Positions 6,304 to 14,436 are shown, counted from the first letter of the stretch. The stretch: 28,281 bases of DNA from Lachnospiraceae bacterium (GCA_900771195.1 CAAGMZ010000022.1:1-28281), one strand, 5' to 3'. Numbers and translations are program-made. The notes: generated by a model from the letters alone, not told the origin.

Positions 6304-8043
6304 ATGGCAAATAATAAGGCTAAATCAAAAACATCATCTGTACATATAGGCAATCTGGTTCAGCGGATAATGATAATAATAATGTTCGCGTGGTTTCTTA
6401 TCTTTCTGATAATGCCCATGTTCATGATGTTCGGTCAGATTTTTTCCGATGATCACGGCAACTGGGTAGGACTTAAGAATTTCACGGATTATTTTCACAA
6501 TCCGTTGCTTCTGTCATCCATAGGACATTCACTTTCGGTTTCACTGATAACCGCAACTGTTTCGACATTTATTGGTCTTTTGTATGCGTACGGTGTTACC
6601 AGAACAAGGATGAAATGTAAAAAACTTTACCGGTATCTTGCACTTATTCCAATCTTTATACCGACAATGGTACATGGTATGGCGTTGATTTACCTGTTCG
6701 GAAAAACCGGACTTGTAACGAATTTTATGAATATAGACATCGGACTTTACGGAAAGACCGGAATCATCATGGCACTTACGGTTTACTGCCTGCCTCAGTC
6801 ATATATGATATTGTCGGTTGCACTTGACAGTGCGGACAACAGGCTTTATGAGGCAGCTGAGGTTATGGGGGCTTCTCCCTTCAGGACTTTTTTCAGAGTG
6901 ACGCTTCCATCAATAAGGTATGGTCTTATCAATTCGTTTATCGTGTGCTTTACCATGAGTTTTACCGATTTCGGTGCACCTGAGGTTGTGGGCGGAAGCT
7001 ACAGCGTGCTCGCGACCGATATTTACCGGCAGGTGGTAGGACAGCAGAAAATGTCAATGGGCGCCGTTGTAGGCGTGATACTCACCATACCGGCACTTAT
7101 ATCGTTCATAATAGACCTTGTAATGAAAAAGAAAAATGCCAGAAATGAGCTTTCATCGAAGGCGGTTGCTTTTGAACCTAAGGAATCGAAGGGCCGTGAC
7201 ATTTTTTACCAGGTATTCTGCACACTGGTGGTACTTTTCTTCATTATACTGATTGGCGCAGTGGCTATGTCCGCTTTTGTCAAGGTATGGCCTTACGATA
7301 TGTCATTTACTCTTAAGCATTTTAATTTCGGGGCTGCACTCCACGGAACAGGAGCTGTAAGCTTTGCAAACAGCGTAAAGCTGGCGCTTGGAACGGCGGC
7401 ACTCGGAACTGTCCTGGTATTTACTTTTGCATATCTTATAGAAAAAGGAAAGACATTCCGGAAGTTAGGCGGTGTATGCAGATTTTTGTCTATGATGCCG
7501 ATGGCCCTTCCCGGGCTTGTCCTTGGACTTGGTTACATAATGTTTTTCAACAAGCCGTGGATAGAGATTCCGTTTTTGAATATTGCAGTGGAAAACAGCT
7601 TTTCGGGACTTTACGGAACATTTGCAATCATGATTTTCTGCACGGTTATTCACCTGTTTTCGGTAACATTTGTTACGGCATCCACTGCTCTCAAAAAGCT
7701 TGACCGGGAGTATGAAAATGTGGCTGAGTCAATGAGCGTACCGTTTTGGAAGGTTTTTACAAGGGTGTCGCTTCCAATGTGTATAAATGCAATACTTGAA
7801 ATATTTATATACTTCTTTGTGAATGCAATGGTAACGGTTTCGGCTGTTGTATTCCTTTATACGGCACAGAGCAAGCCTGCATCTATCGCTATCCTGAACA
7901 TGGATGACAATGGCGATTATGCGGCTGCGGCAGCAATGTCAATTCTTATCTTTTTAATAAATGTTGCAGTACGTACGATTTACGAATTTGTGAATGCAGC
8001 TTTGGCCAAAAAGCTGAATCGCTGGAAGGTAAAAAGTACATAA
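6304..8043 (+). CDS. phnU: ABC transporter permease with two fused transmembrane domains (PhnU2-like)
   Basis: The 579-residue membrane protein has about 12 transmembrane segments in two homologous halves. Each half ends in an EAA loop that docks on the ATPase: EAAEVMGASPF and FFRVTLP near residues 183-202, and the weaker ENVAESMSVPF and FTRVSLP near 471-490. A polar linker (about 277-300, KKKNARNELSSK) joins the halves. Fusion of the two permease domains into one chain is typical of the ferric FbpB/AfuB and PhnU2 families, and one chain can form the whole channel. GGAGG lies 10 bases before the ATG. Gene order ATPase-permease-binding protein supports a complete importer. Substrate is inferred from its partners. 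Confidence 0.87.
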   Translation: MANNKAKSKTSSVHIGNLVQRIMIIIMFAWFLIFLIMPMFMMFGQIFSDDHGNWVGLKNFTDYFHNPLLLSSIGHSLSVSLITATVSTFIGLLYAYGVTRTRMKCKKLYRYLALIPIFIPTMVHGMALIYLFGKTGLVTNFMNIDIGLYGKTGIIMALTVYCLPQSYMILSVALDSADNRLYEAAEVMGASPFRTFFRVTLPSIRYGLINSFIVCFTMSFTDFGAPEVVGGSYSVLATDIYRQVVGQQKMSMGAVVGVILTIPALISFIIDLVMKKKNARNELSSKAVAFEPKESKGRDIFYQVFCTLVVLFFIILIGAVAMSAFVKVWPYDMSFTLKHFNFGAALHGTGAVSFANSVKLALGTAALGTVLVFTFAYLIEKGKTFRKLGGVCRFLSMMPMALPGLVLGLGYIMFFNKPWIEIPFLNIAVENSFSGLYGTFAIMIFCTVIHLFSVTFVTASTALKKLDREYENVAESMSVPFWKVFTRVSLPMCINAILEIFIYFFVNAMVTVSAVVFLYTAQSKPASIAILNMDDNGDYAAAAAMSILIFLINVAVRTIYEFVNAALAKKLNRWKVKST

Positions 8044-8096
8044 AAGGATGGAATTGTGGAGCATGAAAAAACAGGCATGAAAGAGAGGTAAAAATT

Positions 8097-9218
8097 ATGA
8101 AAAAGTCATTGAAGAAGTGTTTTGCACTGGCAGCAGCAGCTACATTGGCTGTGTCGGCATTTGCGGGCTGCGGCGTGAAGGTTACCAAGCCGGATGAAAC
8201 GTCAGCAGCAGCTGATTCTGATACTAAGGCAGATGCGGCAGCAGACGGAGAAATCGTAAAAGCAACGGAAGGCTCGCTCACGGTTTATACAGCCTTCGAG
8301 GATGACCAGATTGATAAATATCTTGAGTCATTTAAGGAGAAATATCCTGACATTAAGGTTGATGTCATCCGTGAATCCACCGGTACGTTGATTGCAAAGG
8401 TAATTGCCGAGAAGGACAACCCGGTTGCAGATGTTATCTGGGGAACATCGGCTTCGGTAATGCTTCAGCTTGAGCCTTACGGACTTATCAAAGGATATAA
8501 GCCGGAGAAAGCAGAGGAGCTTGACCCCAAGTTTTATGACAGCTCAAGTGATGCGCCTTTGTGGACAGGCTGCGATGTATATGAGACGGCATTCCTCGTA
8601 AATACGCAGGTGTGTGAAAAGGCAGGAGTTCCGGTTCCCACATCATTTAAGGATCTTCTTGATCCCTGCTACAAGGGAATGATTGTAATGCCCGACCCGA
8701 CATCTTCGGGAACAGGAATGCTTTCTGTCAATGGTATTCTTCAGATAATGGGAGAAGACGAAGGATGGGAGTATATGAAGGAACTTAATGAGAATATCGC
8801 AAGTTATACCACATCAGGTTCAAAGCCTGCCAAGATGGCTGCAGCCGGAGAATGCGGAATCAGTATTTCATTCGGTTACAGATGTTCAACGCTTCTTGCA
8901 GAAGGAAATCCCGTAGAAGTTGTATTCCCTTCAGAAGGTTGCGGATGGGACGTTGAGGCTAACTGCCTGATTGCAAAGGATGAGATTAATCCCGCAGCGT
9001 ATACCTTCCTTGACTGGGCAATTTCTGATGAGGCAATGGCCAAGTACGCAACAGAGTATCCTATAACAGGACGCGGCGTCATCGGAGATATTCCTAAAGG
9101 ATACAGCGAGAAGCCTCTCGAGAACCTCTGTGACCTTGATCTTGCAAAGGCTGCTAAGGACAGAGATGCCATAATTGAGAAGTTCACACCTTTCCTTTCA
9201 GGAAAAGAGTCTCAGTAG
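8097..9218 (+). CDS. phnS: Substrate-binding lipoprotein, probable 2-aminoethylphosphonate type
   Basis: The 373-residue protein has a lipoprotein signal: KK-rich start, hydrophobic core, and FAGC with Cys25 as the lipidation site. A low-complexity linker (about 28-55, Ala/Asp/Thr) would tether it to the membrane. The mature part is a family 1-type binding protein: LTVYTAFEDDQIDKYLESF, ESTGTLIAKVIAEKDNPVADV, MPDPTSSGTGM (198-208), TSGSKPAK (239-246), then EGCGWDVEAN. These blocks follow those I recall for PhnS2 putative aminoethylphosphonate binders; the related ferric-binding group is the main alternative. GAGAGG precedes the ATG. It is the last gene of the transporter operon. Confidence 0.83.
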   Translation: MKKSLKKCFALAAAATLAVSAFAGCGVKVTKPDETSAAADSDTKADAAADGEIVKATEGSLTVYTAFEDDQIDKYLESFKEKYPDIKVDVIRESTGTLIAKVIAEKDNPVADVIWGTSASVMLQLEPYGLIKGYKPEKAEELDPKFYDSSSDAPLWTGCDVYETAFLVNTQVCEKAGVPVPTSFKDLLDPCYKGMIVMPDPTSSGTGMLSVNGILQIMGEDEGWEYMKELNENIASYTTSGSKPAKMAAAGECGISISFGYRCSTLLAEGNPVEVVFPSEGCGWDVEANCLIAKDEINPAAYTFLDWAISDEAMAKYATEYPITGRGVIGDIPKGYSEKPLENLCDLDLAKAAKDRDAIIEKFTPFLSGKESQ

Positions 9219-9237
9219 GAAACTGATTATTCTGTTC

Positions 9238-9308
9238 AAAAAAAGGCTGTAAAATAATTATTTGAGTCCGGGTGCGCTAAGCCCCGGCTCAGATAATCAT
9301 TTTACAGC
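9238..9308 (-). terminator. Long terminator between convergent transporter and DAHP synthase genes
   Basis: A stem of more than 25 pairs (outer GCTGTAAAA/TTTTACAGC at 9246-9254 and 9300-9308, inner CCGGG/CCCGG) has a small loop. On the minus strand it is followed after one base by TTTTTTT (9244-9238), so it is a strong terminator for the leftward gene. On the plus strand there is no T-run, but the hairpin would also protect the 3' end of the transporter mRNA. Confidence 0.82.
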
Positions 9309-9352
9309 TGTATTGTATGGACCGGAAATTTTGGAAAGAACCGTAATTGTTC

Positions 9353-10384
9353 TTAGCACTCTTCCGCAATCTTGTATAAAAGCTTTTCGGTATCATTCCA
9401 TCCAAGGCACGGGTCGGTAATTGACTTTCCGTAAACCATATTGGTGCAGATGGGCTGCGTTCCTTCTTCAATGTAGCTCTCAATCATGACGCCCTTGACA
9501 AGCCTGTGAAAATCAGCATTATATCTTCTGCTGTGAAGAACCTCGCTTGTGATGCGGATTTGTTCGTGGAACTTCTTGTTGGAGTTGCTGTGATTGGCAT
9601 CTATGATGGCAGCGGGATTTTTGAATTTGTCCGGAGTGTAGAGCTCGTGGAGGCGTTCAAAATCCTCGTAGTGGTAGTTGGGTATACATATACCGTATTT
9701 ATTGACACCGCCGCGCAGGATTACATGGGCAAGGTCATTTCCTGTGGTGCTGACGCTGTATCCGCGATAAATAAATTCATGACCGCTCTGGGCTGCCGTT
9801 ACGGAATTGAGCATAACGCTGAAATCGCCGCTGGTAGGGTTCTTCATTCCGATAGGAATGTCCATTCCGCTTGCAGTAAGACGGTGCTGCTGGTTTTCAA
9901 CGGAACGTGCGCCTATTGCCTCGTAGGAGAGGACATCATCCAGGTAGCTCCGGTTCTCCGGGTAGAGCATCTCATCGGCACAGGTCATGCCGCAGGCCTC
10001 AATTGCGTGAATGTGCATTTTACGTATTGACGCAATTCCCGCATAGAGGTCAGGTTCCTTGTTGGGATCGGGCTGATGAAGCATACCCTTGTAGCCGGCA
10101 CCTGTAGTACGCGGCTTGTTGGTGTAGACTCTGGGAATTATAAGGAGCTTGTCTTTGGTCTTTTCGTTAACCTTGGCAAGCCTGCTTACATAATCACAGA
10201 CGGCGTCTTCCCTGTCTGCTGAGCAGGGACCGATTATAACGATAAATTTATCAGACTTGCCGGTAAAAACATCACGAATTTCCTGGTCACGCTGCTTCTT
10301 GAGCGCGGTGAGCTCCGGTGTCATGGGATATTCCTGTTTCAATACTTCCGGGTCCGGGAGTTTTTTGTAATAATTCATTGCCAT
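9353..10384 (-). CDS. aroF: 3-deoxy-7-phosphoheptulonate (DAHP) synthase, class I alpha
   Basis: This enzyme joins phosphoenolpyruvate and erythrose 4-phosphate, the first step of the shikimate pathway. The 343-residue product is of AroF/G/H length and shows IIGPCSADR, VYTNKPRTTGAGYKG (phosphate-binding), GARSVENQQHR, GMKNPTSGD and IDANHSNSNK (metal/substrate). The late metal-ligand region reads GVMIESYIEEGTQ, with SITDPCLGWNDTE near the C terminus. ATG at 10384 is chosen over the ATG at 10426: AGAAGGA lies 8 bases before it, and 10426 coincides with the predicted transcription start. It is monocistronic, with its own promoter and terminator. The N-terminal extension used for feedback control in E. 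coli is present; which amino acid inhibits it cannot be read here. Confidence 0.95.
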   Translation of the reverse strand: MAMNYYKKLPDPEVLKQEYPMTPELTALKKQRDQEIRDVFTGKSDKFIVIIGPCSADREDAVCDYVSRLAKVNEKTKDKLLIIPRVYTNKPRTTGAGYKGMLHQPDPNKEPDLYAGIASIRKMHIHAIEACGMTCADEMLYPENRSYLDDVLSYEAIGARSVENQQHRLTASGMDIPIGMKNPTSGDFSVMLNSVTAAQSGHEFIYRGYSVSTTGNDLAHVILRGGVNKYGICIPNYHYEDFERLHELYTPDKFKNPAAIIDANHSNSNKKFHEQIRITSEVLHSRRYNADFHRLVKGVMIESYIEEGTQPICTNMVYGKSITDPCLGWNDTEKLLYKIAEEC

Positions 10385-10403
10385 TGCTAAAATCCTTCTT
10401 TCC

Positions 10404-10460
10404 GCGGATATATCCGCATAATGCACACATTAATTTAACACATTAAGGTGCTAAAGTCAA
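10404..10460 (-). promoter_or_regulatory. aroF: Promoter and candidate operators of the DAHP synthase gene
   Basis: On the minus strand, TTGACT (10455-10460) and TAAATT (10432-10437) are 17 bp apart. Two exact copies of TTAATGTGT (plus positions 10438-10446 and 10425-10433), with starts 13 bp apart, flank the -10 box. A perfect 14-bp palindrome GCGGATATATCCGC (10404-10417) follows in the leader just before the ribosome-binding site. The repeats look like a repressor site; no known aromatic-pathway operator is matched. Confidence 0.65.
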
Positions 10461-10706
10461 CTTGAACTTCCAATAATAATTTTCACACATAATTTTCATT
10501 ATAAAATAACTGGAAAACAGAGCGAAAAAGATATACAATATAATCAGAAGGGTGCAGACATAAGCTGTGCCGTATCTGTTTTTTTATAAAAAATAAAGAA
10601 TTAAAACATATACTTTTCATATTACAGTGATATTATCCTGGTCATGAGTGGCAAAAGGTACTTTTGGCACTTACATTAGAATATGAAAATATATGGGAGA
10701 ATATCT
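10461..10706 (+). promoter_or_regulatory. Intergenic region upstream of the DnaK paralogue
   Basis: No CIRCE element and no convincing -35/-10 pair could be found. TATAAT-like boxes occur at 10539-10544 and TATTAT at 10631-10636, both without a -35. A hairpin GGTGCAG/CTGTGCC followed seven bases later by a T-run (near 10551-10586) could be a weak terminator. An imperfect 11-bp inverted repeat AGTGGCAAAAG / CTTTTGGCACT (10647-10671, one mismatch, 3-base loop) lies 35 bases before the start codon and could be an operator or mRNA structure. Confidence 0.4.
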
Positions 10707-12449
10707 ATGGGCAAGATAATAGGAATAGACCTGGGAACAACCAACAGCTGTGTTGCGGTGATAGAAGGCGGACAGCCTACGGTGATTGTGAATTCAGAGG
10801 GAACAAGGACAACGCCGTCCGTTGTTGCTTTTACTAAGAACGGTGAAAGGCTTATCGGAGAGCCTGCCAAGAGACAGGCAGTCACCAATTCGGACAGAAC
10901 CATATCCTCAATTAAGAGGCAGATGGGCAGCAATTACCGCGTCAATATTGACCGCAAAAAATATACACCCCAGGAGATTTCGGCTTTTATTTTAATGAAG
11001 CTTAAGAAGGATGCTGAAAGCTATCTGGGAGAAAAGGTTACGGAGGCAGTCATAACGGTGCCGGCGTACTTCAGCGACTCCCAGCGGCAGGCTACAAAGG
11101 ATGCGGGAAGGATTGCAGGGCTTAAGGTTGACAGAATTATAAATGAGCCTACGGCCGCAGCACTGGCATACGGACTTGATAACGGTGATGCACAGAAAAT
11201 ACTCGTCTACGACCTTGGAGGCGGAACTTTTGACGTTTCCGTAATTGAGATTGGCGATAAGGTGATAGAAGTGCTCGCTACAGCAGGAGACAACCACCTT
11301 GGCGGTGATGATTTTGATGACAGGATTGTAAGGTACCTTCTTGATGAATTCAGGCGCACAGAGGGAATTGACCTCAGTAAAGACAAAATGGCGTTACAGA
11401 GAGTCCGGGAGGAGGCAGAGAAGGCCAAGAAAGAACTGTCTTCATCAACAACGACCAATGTTAACCTTCCTTTTATTGCGACGACAAAGGATGGACCAAG
11501 ACATATGGACATCAACCTGACAAGGGCAAAGTTTGATGAGCTCACCGCAGATCTTGTGGAACGAACTGCAGGCCCGGTCACAAGGGCACTTCAGGATGCG
11601 GGAATAAGTACTTCACAGCTTTCGAAGGTTCTGTTGGTGGGCGGTTCCACAAGAATCCCTGCTGTTCAGGATAAAGTCAGACAACTGACCGGGCTTGAAC
11701 CAAGCAAAAATATGAATCCGGACGAATGTGTTGCTCTTGGTGCCGCCATACAGGGAGGCAAGCTTTCAGGGGATTCGGCAGCAGCATCGGAGCTTCTGCT
11801 TCTTGACGTTACCCCGCTTACTCTGTCCATTGAGACTGTCGGCGGAGTCGCAACAAAGCTTATAGAACGCAATTCAACCATTCCATGTAAAAAGAGTCAG
11901 GTGTTCTCAACTGCGATGAATGGTCAGACCGGTGTTGAGATAAAGGTTCTTCAGGGCGAGAGACAGTTTGCGAGGGACAATAAGCTCCTTGGTACATTCA
12001 GGCTTTCGGGCATCAGGCGTGCACCCGCAGGAGTTCCTCAGATAGAGGTTACTTTTGACATAGATGCCAACGGAATAGTCAATGTATCGGCGAGAGACCT
12101 TGATACCGGAAGAGAGCAGGGAATCACCATAACGGCAAGCTCGAATCTGTCGGAGGCAGAGATAGAACGGGCAATGCGCGATGCAGCTGAATATGAAGCT
12201 ACCGACGGTACGAGGATGGAGGCGCTTGAGACTGTAAGTGAAGCCCAGACACTTATAAATGAAGTCCAGGACCGAATCAAAGCCAACAAAAATAACATTG
12301 ATAAGGGCAGACTGCAGCAGGTTAAGGGAGATATTGCGTATCTGTCAAAGGCTCTGAGAAAGTCGGCACCGGAGAAGATGAATGAGAATGATATAGGGGC
12401 GCTTCGCTCAGCGATAGATGCACTTAAGAATTCATCATCGATGATGTAA
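10707..12449 (+). CDS. dnaK: DnaK/Hsp70 paralogue, short form
   Basis: This is an Hsp70 chaperone of 580 residues. The ATPase domain shows GIDLGTTNSC near the N terminus, VPAYFSDSQRQATKDAG, NEPTAAALAYG, YDLGGGTFDVS and LLVGGSTRIP. The peptide-binding domain shows DVTPLTLSIET, GERQFARDN, FRLSGI and DIDANGIVNVSARD. An alpha-helical lid of about 100 residues ends at SSSMM without the Gly/acidic tail of housekeeping DnaK, which is usually about 610-640 residues. ATG at 10707 follows GGGAGA by 6 bases and begins the family-standard MGKIIGIDLG; the ATG at 10683 has no ribosome-binding site. grpE, dnaJ and hrcA are not adjacent and no CIRCE is seen, so this is probably a second copy. It forms a cluster with deoC and an HD hydrolase, 18 bases apart. 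Confidence 0.9.
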   Translation: MGKIIGIDLGTTNSCVAVIEGGQPTVIVNSEGTRTTPSVVAFTKNGERLIGEPAKRQAVTNSDRTISSIKRQMGSNYRVNIDRKKYTPQEISAFILMKLKKDAESYLGEKVTEAVITVPAYFSDSQRQATKDAGRIAGLKVDRIINEPTAAALAYGLDNGDAQKILVYDLGGGTFDVSVIEIGDKVIEVLATAGDNHLGGDDFDDRIVRYLLDEFRRTEGIDLSKDKMALQRVREEAEKAKKELSSSTTTNVNLPFIATTKDGPRHMDINLTRAKFDELTADLVERTAGPVTRALQDAGISTSQLSKVLLVGGSTRIPAVQDKVRQLTGLEPSKNMNPDECVALGAAIQGGKLSGDSAAASELLLLDVTPLTLSIETVGGVATKLIERNSTIPCKKSQVFSTAMNGQTGVEIKVLQGERQFARDNKLLGTFRLSGIRRAPAGVPQIEVTFDIDANGIVNVSARDLDTGREQGITITASSNLSEAEIERAMRDAAEYEATDGTRMEALETVSEAQTLINEVQDRIKANKNNIDKGRLQQVKGDIAYLSKALRKSAPEKMNENDIGALRSAIDALKNSSSMM

Positions 12450-12467
12450 GGAACGGAGGATAAGAAT

Positions 12468-13142
12468 ATGGATATGAAGGAATTACTGGCAAAGTGTGAC
12501 CATACTTTGCTTAAGCAGACAGCAACATGGGACCAGATCAAAAAAATCTGCGACGAAGGTATTGATAACGGGTGTGCAGCTGTGTGCATACCGCCGTCCT
12601 ATGTCCGTCAGGCCGCAGATTATCTCCGAGACAGGGAAACCAAGCTTAAGGTTTGTACTGTGATTGGGTTTCCCAACGGATACAGCACCACAAGGACCAA
12701 GGTTTTTGAGACGGAGGATGCAGTTCTCAACGGTGCACATGAAATCGATATGGTGATTAATATCGGATGGCTCAAGGACAAGCTTTATAATAAGATAGAA
12801 GAGGAAATAAAAGAAGTCAGGGAAGCCTGCCATGGCCGTGTGCTTAAGGTTATCATTGAGACATGCCTTCTCTCTGAGGAGGAAAAAATCAAGATGTGCC
12901 AGGTTGTTACCCGGGCGGGAGCAGATTATATCAAGACATCAACGGGATTTTCCACAGAGGGAGCCACCCCTAATGATGTAACGCTTCTACGTGCCAATGC
13001 GGGCAAGAATGTGAAGGTGAAAGCAGCCGGAGGCATTGCGTCTCTTGAGGATGCCGACCTTATGATAAAGCTTGGAGCTTCAAGACTTGGAACAAGCAGG
13101 CTTGTAGGACTTTTTCAGGAACTCAATAAAAAGAAAAAGTAG
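12468..13142 (+). CDS. deoC: Deoxyribose-phosphate aldolase
   Basis: DeoC cleaves 2-deoxyribose 5-phosphate to glyceraldehyde 3-phosphate and acetaldehyde in deoxynucleoside breakdown. The 224-residue protein shows DHTLLKQ at the N terminus, GFPNGYSTTRTKVFET, D94 in HEIDMVINIG, K127 in LKVIIET, the Schiff-base K156 in YIKTSTGFS, and K185 in KAAGGI. All catalytic residues known from DERA enzymes are therefore present. The last residues are a run of lysines (NKKKK). CGGAGGA precedes the start. It lies between the DnaK paralogue and an HD hydrolase that probably makes deoxynucleosides, a coherent salvage pair. Confidence 0.96.
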   Translation: MDMKELLAKCDHTLLKQTATWDQIKKICDEGIDNGCAAVCIPPSYVRQAADYLRDRETKLKVCTVIGFPNGYSTTRTKVFETEDAVLNGAHEIDMVINIGWLKDKLYNKIEEEIKEVREACHGRVLKVIIETCLLSEEEKIKMCQVVTRAGADYIKTSTGFSTEGATPNDVTLLRANAGKNVKVKAAGGIASLEDADLMIKLGASRLGTSRLVGLFQELNKKKK

Positions 13143-13150
13143 CAGGGAGC

Positions 13151-13750
13151 ATGGTTTTGGATAATGAGAGAATCAGGAAACAGTTTGAGTTCCTGCAGGA
13201 AATAGATAAAGAAAAAACAATATTCAGGCAGACATATATTGCCGATGCAAGCCGGAAGGAAAACGATGCCGAGCATTCCTGGCACCTTGCCATGATGGTA
13301 CTTATCATGTCAGAGTATGCCAACGAGGAGATAGATGTGCTCCACACCATGTCCATGGTACTCATTCATGACCTGATAGAGATAGACGCGGGTGACACCT
13401 ATGCCTATGACAGTGCAGGTAACACTACCAAAAGGGAGCGGGAGCTTAAGGCGGCAGACAGGTTATTCAATATGCTTCCCGCAGACCAGGCAGAGAAAAT
13501 TCGCGCCCTTTGGGATGAATTTGAGGAAGGGGTAACGCCCGAGGCCAGATTTGCCAACAGTCTGGATAAGATACAGCCTCTTATGCTTAACAATGCATCA
13601 GGGGGCAAATCCTGGGAAGAACACGCTGTGCATCTTTCGCAGGTGCTCGGCAGAAATGAAAGAACGCCTGACGGAAGCCGGGGTATGTGGGATTATGCCC
13701 GTGAGAATTTCATAGAGCCCAATATTGGGAAAACGCTTCAGAAGGATTAG
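13151..13750 (+). CDS. HD-domain phosphohydrolase, YfbR/HDDC2-like (probable 5'-deoxynucleotidase)
   Basis: The 199-residue protein has the HD metal site H42 (in AEHSWH), H73-D74 (IHDLIEIDAGD) and D139 (ANSLDKIQPL). EHSWH and DLIEIDAGD fit the YfbR/HDDC2 branch, whose members remove phosphate from deoxynucleoside 5'-monophosphates. Eight bases separate it from deoC, so they are co-transcribed and plausibly act in sequence. The annotated ATG at 13151 lies only one base after GGGAG. A TTG at 13157 has ideal spacing (7 bases) and may be the true start, which would drop two residues. Substrate is inferred. Confidence 0.85.
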   Translation: MVLDNERIRKQFEFLQEIDKEKTIFRQTYIADASRKENDAEHSWHLAMMVLIMSEYANEEIDVLHTMSMVLIHDLIEIDAGDTYAYDSAGNTTKRERELKAADRLFNMLPADQAEKIRALWDEFEEGVTPEARFANSLDKIQPLMLNNASGGKSWEEHAVHLSQVLGRNERTPDGSRGMWDYARENFIEPNIGKTLQKD

Positions 13751-13761
13751 AACAATGTCAG

Positions 13762-13805
13762 ATTATGGGGGAATAAGCCAAAAGCTTTTGGTTTTCCTCC
13801 ATAAT
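13762..13805 (+). terminator. Long hairpin at the end of the dnaK-deoC-HD cluster
   Basis: The arms ATTATGG.GGA and TCCTCCATAAT surround a perfect inner palindrome CCAAAAGCTTTTGG, with a 2-3 base bulge between them. It begins 12 bases after the HD gene stop codon. No T-run follows, so it may act as a processing or protection signal rather than a classical intrinsic terminator. Confidence 0.55.
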
Positions 13806-13839
13806 AACAGAACAATCATGAGGAACTTTTAAAAAAGTG

Positions 13840-13868
13840 TTGACTTGAATCTTCAACTGTGGTACACT
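13840..13868 (+). promoter_or_regulatory. Promoter of the rpmG-secE-nusG-rplK-rplA operon
   Basis: TTGACT (13840-13845), a 17-bp spacer and TACACT (13863-13868) predict a start at about 13875 and a leader of about 87 bases. The leader holds a weak GC-poor stem (AAAGC/GCTTT) followed by nine T, and a 12-bp palindrome GTAAAATTTTAC (13906-13917). Whether these regulate is unknown. Confidence 0.8.
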
Positions 13869-13961
13869 TTGAAAGCTACGGAAAGTAAGGGCTTTTTTTT
13901 TATGCGTAAAATTTTACTGAAAGTCCTGCATCTAATAGATAATATTTATGGAGGTGTCGTA

Positions 13962-14111
13962 ATGAGAGTTAAGATTACATTGGCATGCACAGAGTGCAAG
14001 CAGCGCAATTACACTATGACCAAGGACAAGAAGACTCATCCTGACAGAATGGAGACTAAGAAATATTGTAAGTTCTGTAAGGCACACACATTGCACAAAG
14101 AGACTAAATAA
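13962..14111 (+). CDS. rpmG: 50S ribosomal protein L33
   Basis: L33 is a small zinc-ribbon protein of the large subunit. The 49-residue product has the cysteine pairs C9/C12 (ACTEC) and C36/C39 (YCKFC), so it is the zinc-binding (C+) form. The ATG at 13962 follows GGAGGT at normal spacing; a longer upstream open frame overlaps the promoter and is not used. Its place directly before secE is standard in Firmicutes. Confidence 0.97.
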   Translation: MRVKITLACTECKQRNYTMTKDKKTHPDRMETKKYCKFCKAHTLHKETK

Positions 14112-14136
14112 AGTAATATCACGGAGGTCAGTTACA

Positions 14137-14415
14137 ATGGGTGATTCTGATAAGAATTTGGAAGTAAAGTCTGATAATTTCGATGAAGTTACTGTCGAAG
14201 ATGTGGCTGTCAAGACTGCCAGACCTGCCAAGGCAAGGAAAGAGAAGGAAGGTTTCTTTTCCCAGGTTAAAGCAGAGTTCAAGAAGGCTGTATGGCCCAG
14301 CGGCAAGTCATTATGGAAGATGACCGCATCCGTTCTCATCAGCTCAGTTGTATTGGGCGCTATAATCGTTGCTGTCGATCTGGTCATCAGACTGGGACTG
14401 GAACTGATTGTATAA
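14137..14415 (+). CDS. secE: Preprotein translocase subunit SecE
   Basis: SecE stabilises SecY in the protein-export channel. The 92-residue protein has a charged N-terminal region of about 38 residues, then the conserved amphipathic helix FFSQVKAEFKKAVWPSGKSL and one membrane helix (about 61-84). That is the short single-helix form of most bacteria. GGAGG precedes the ATG. It lies between rpmG and nusG. Confidence 0.97.
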   Translation: MGDSDKNLEVKSDNFDEVTVEDVAVKTARPAKARKEKEGFFSQVKAEFKKAVWPSGKSLWKMTASVLISSVVLGAIIVAVDLVIRLGLELIV

Positions 14416-14436
14416 ATTTTGGGAAAAGGTGATCAT

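Noticed and set aside
9506..10030. 174-residue plus-strand frame inside the DAHP synthase gene
   Set aside because: It is exactly antisense to strongly conserved DAHP synthase coding sequence; such frames arise from codon bias on the other strand.
10664..10681. Sigma-54 promoter (TGGCAC-N5-TTAGA)
   Set aside because: The -24 half matches, but the -12 half lacks the essential GC, and it lies too close to the start codon.
10427..10706. CIRCE/HrcA operator before the DnaK paralogue
   Set aside because: No TTAGCACTC-N9-GAGTGCTAA or near match is present; the inverted repeat found there is different in sequence and spacing.
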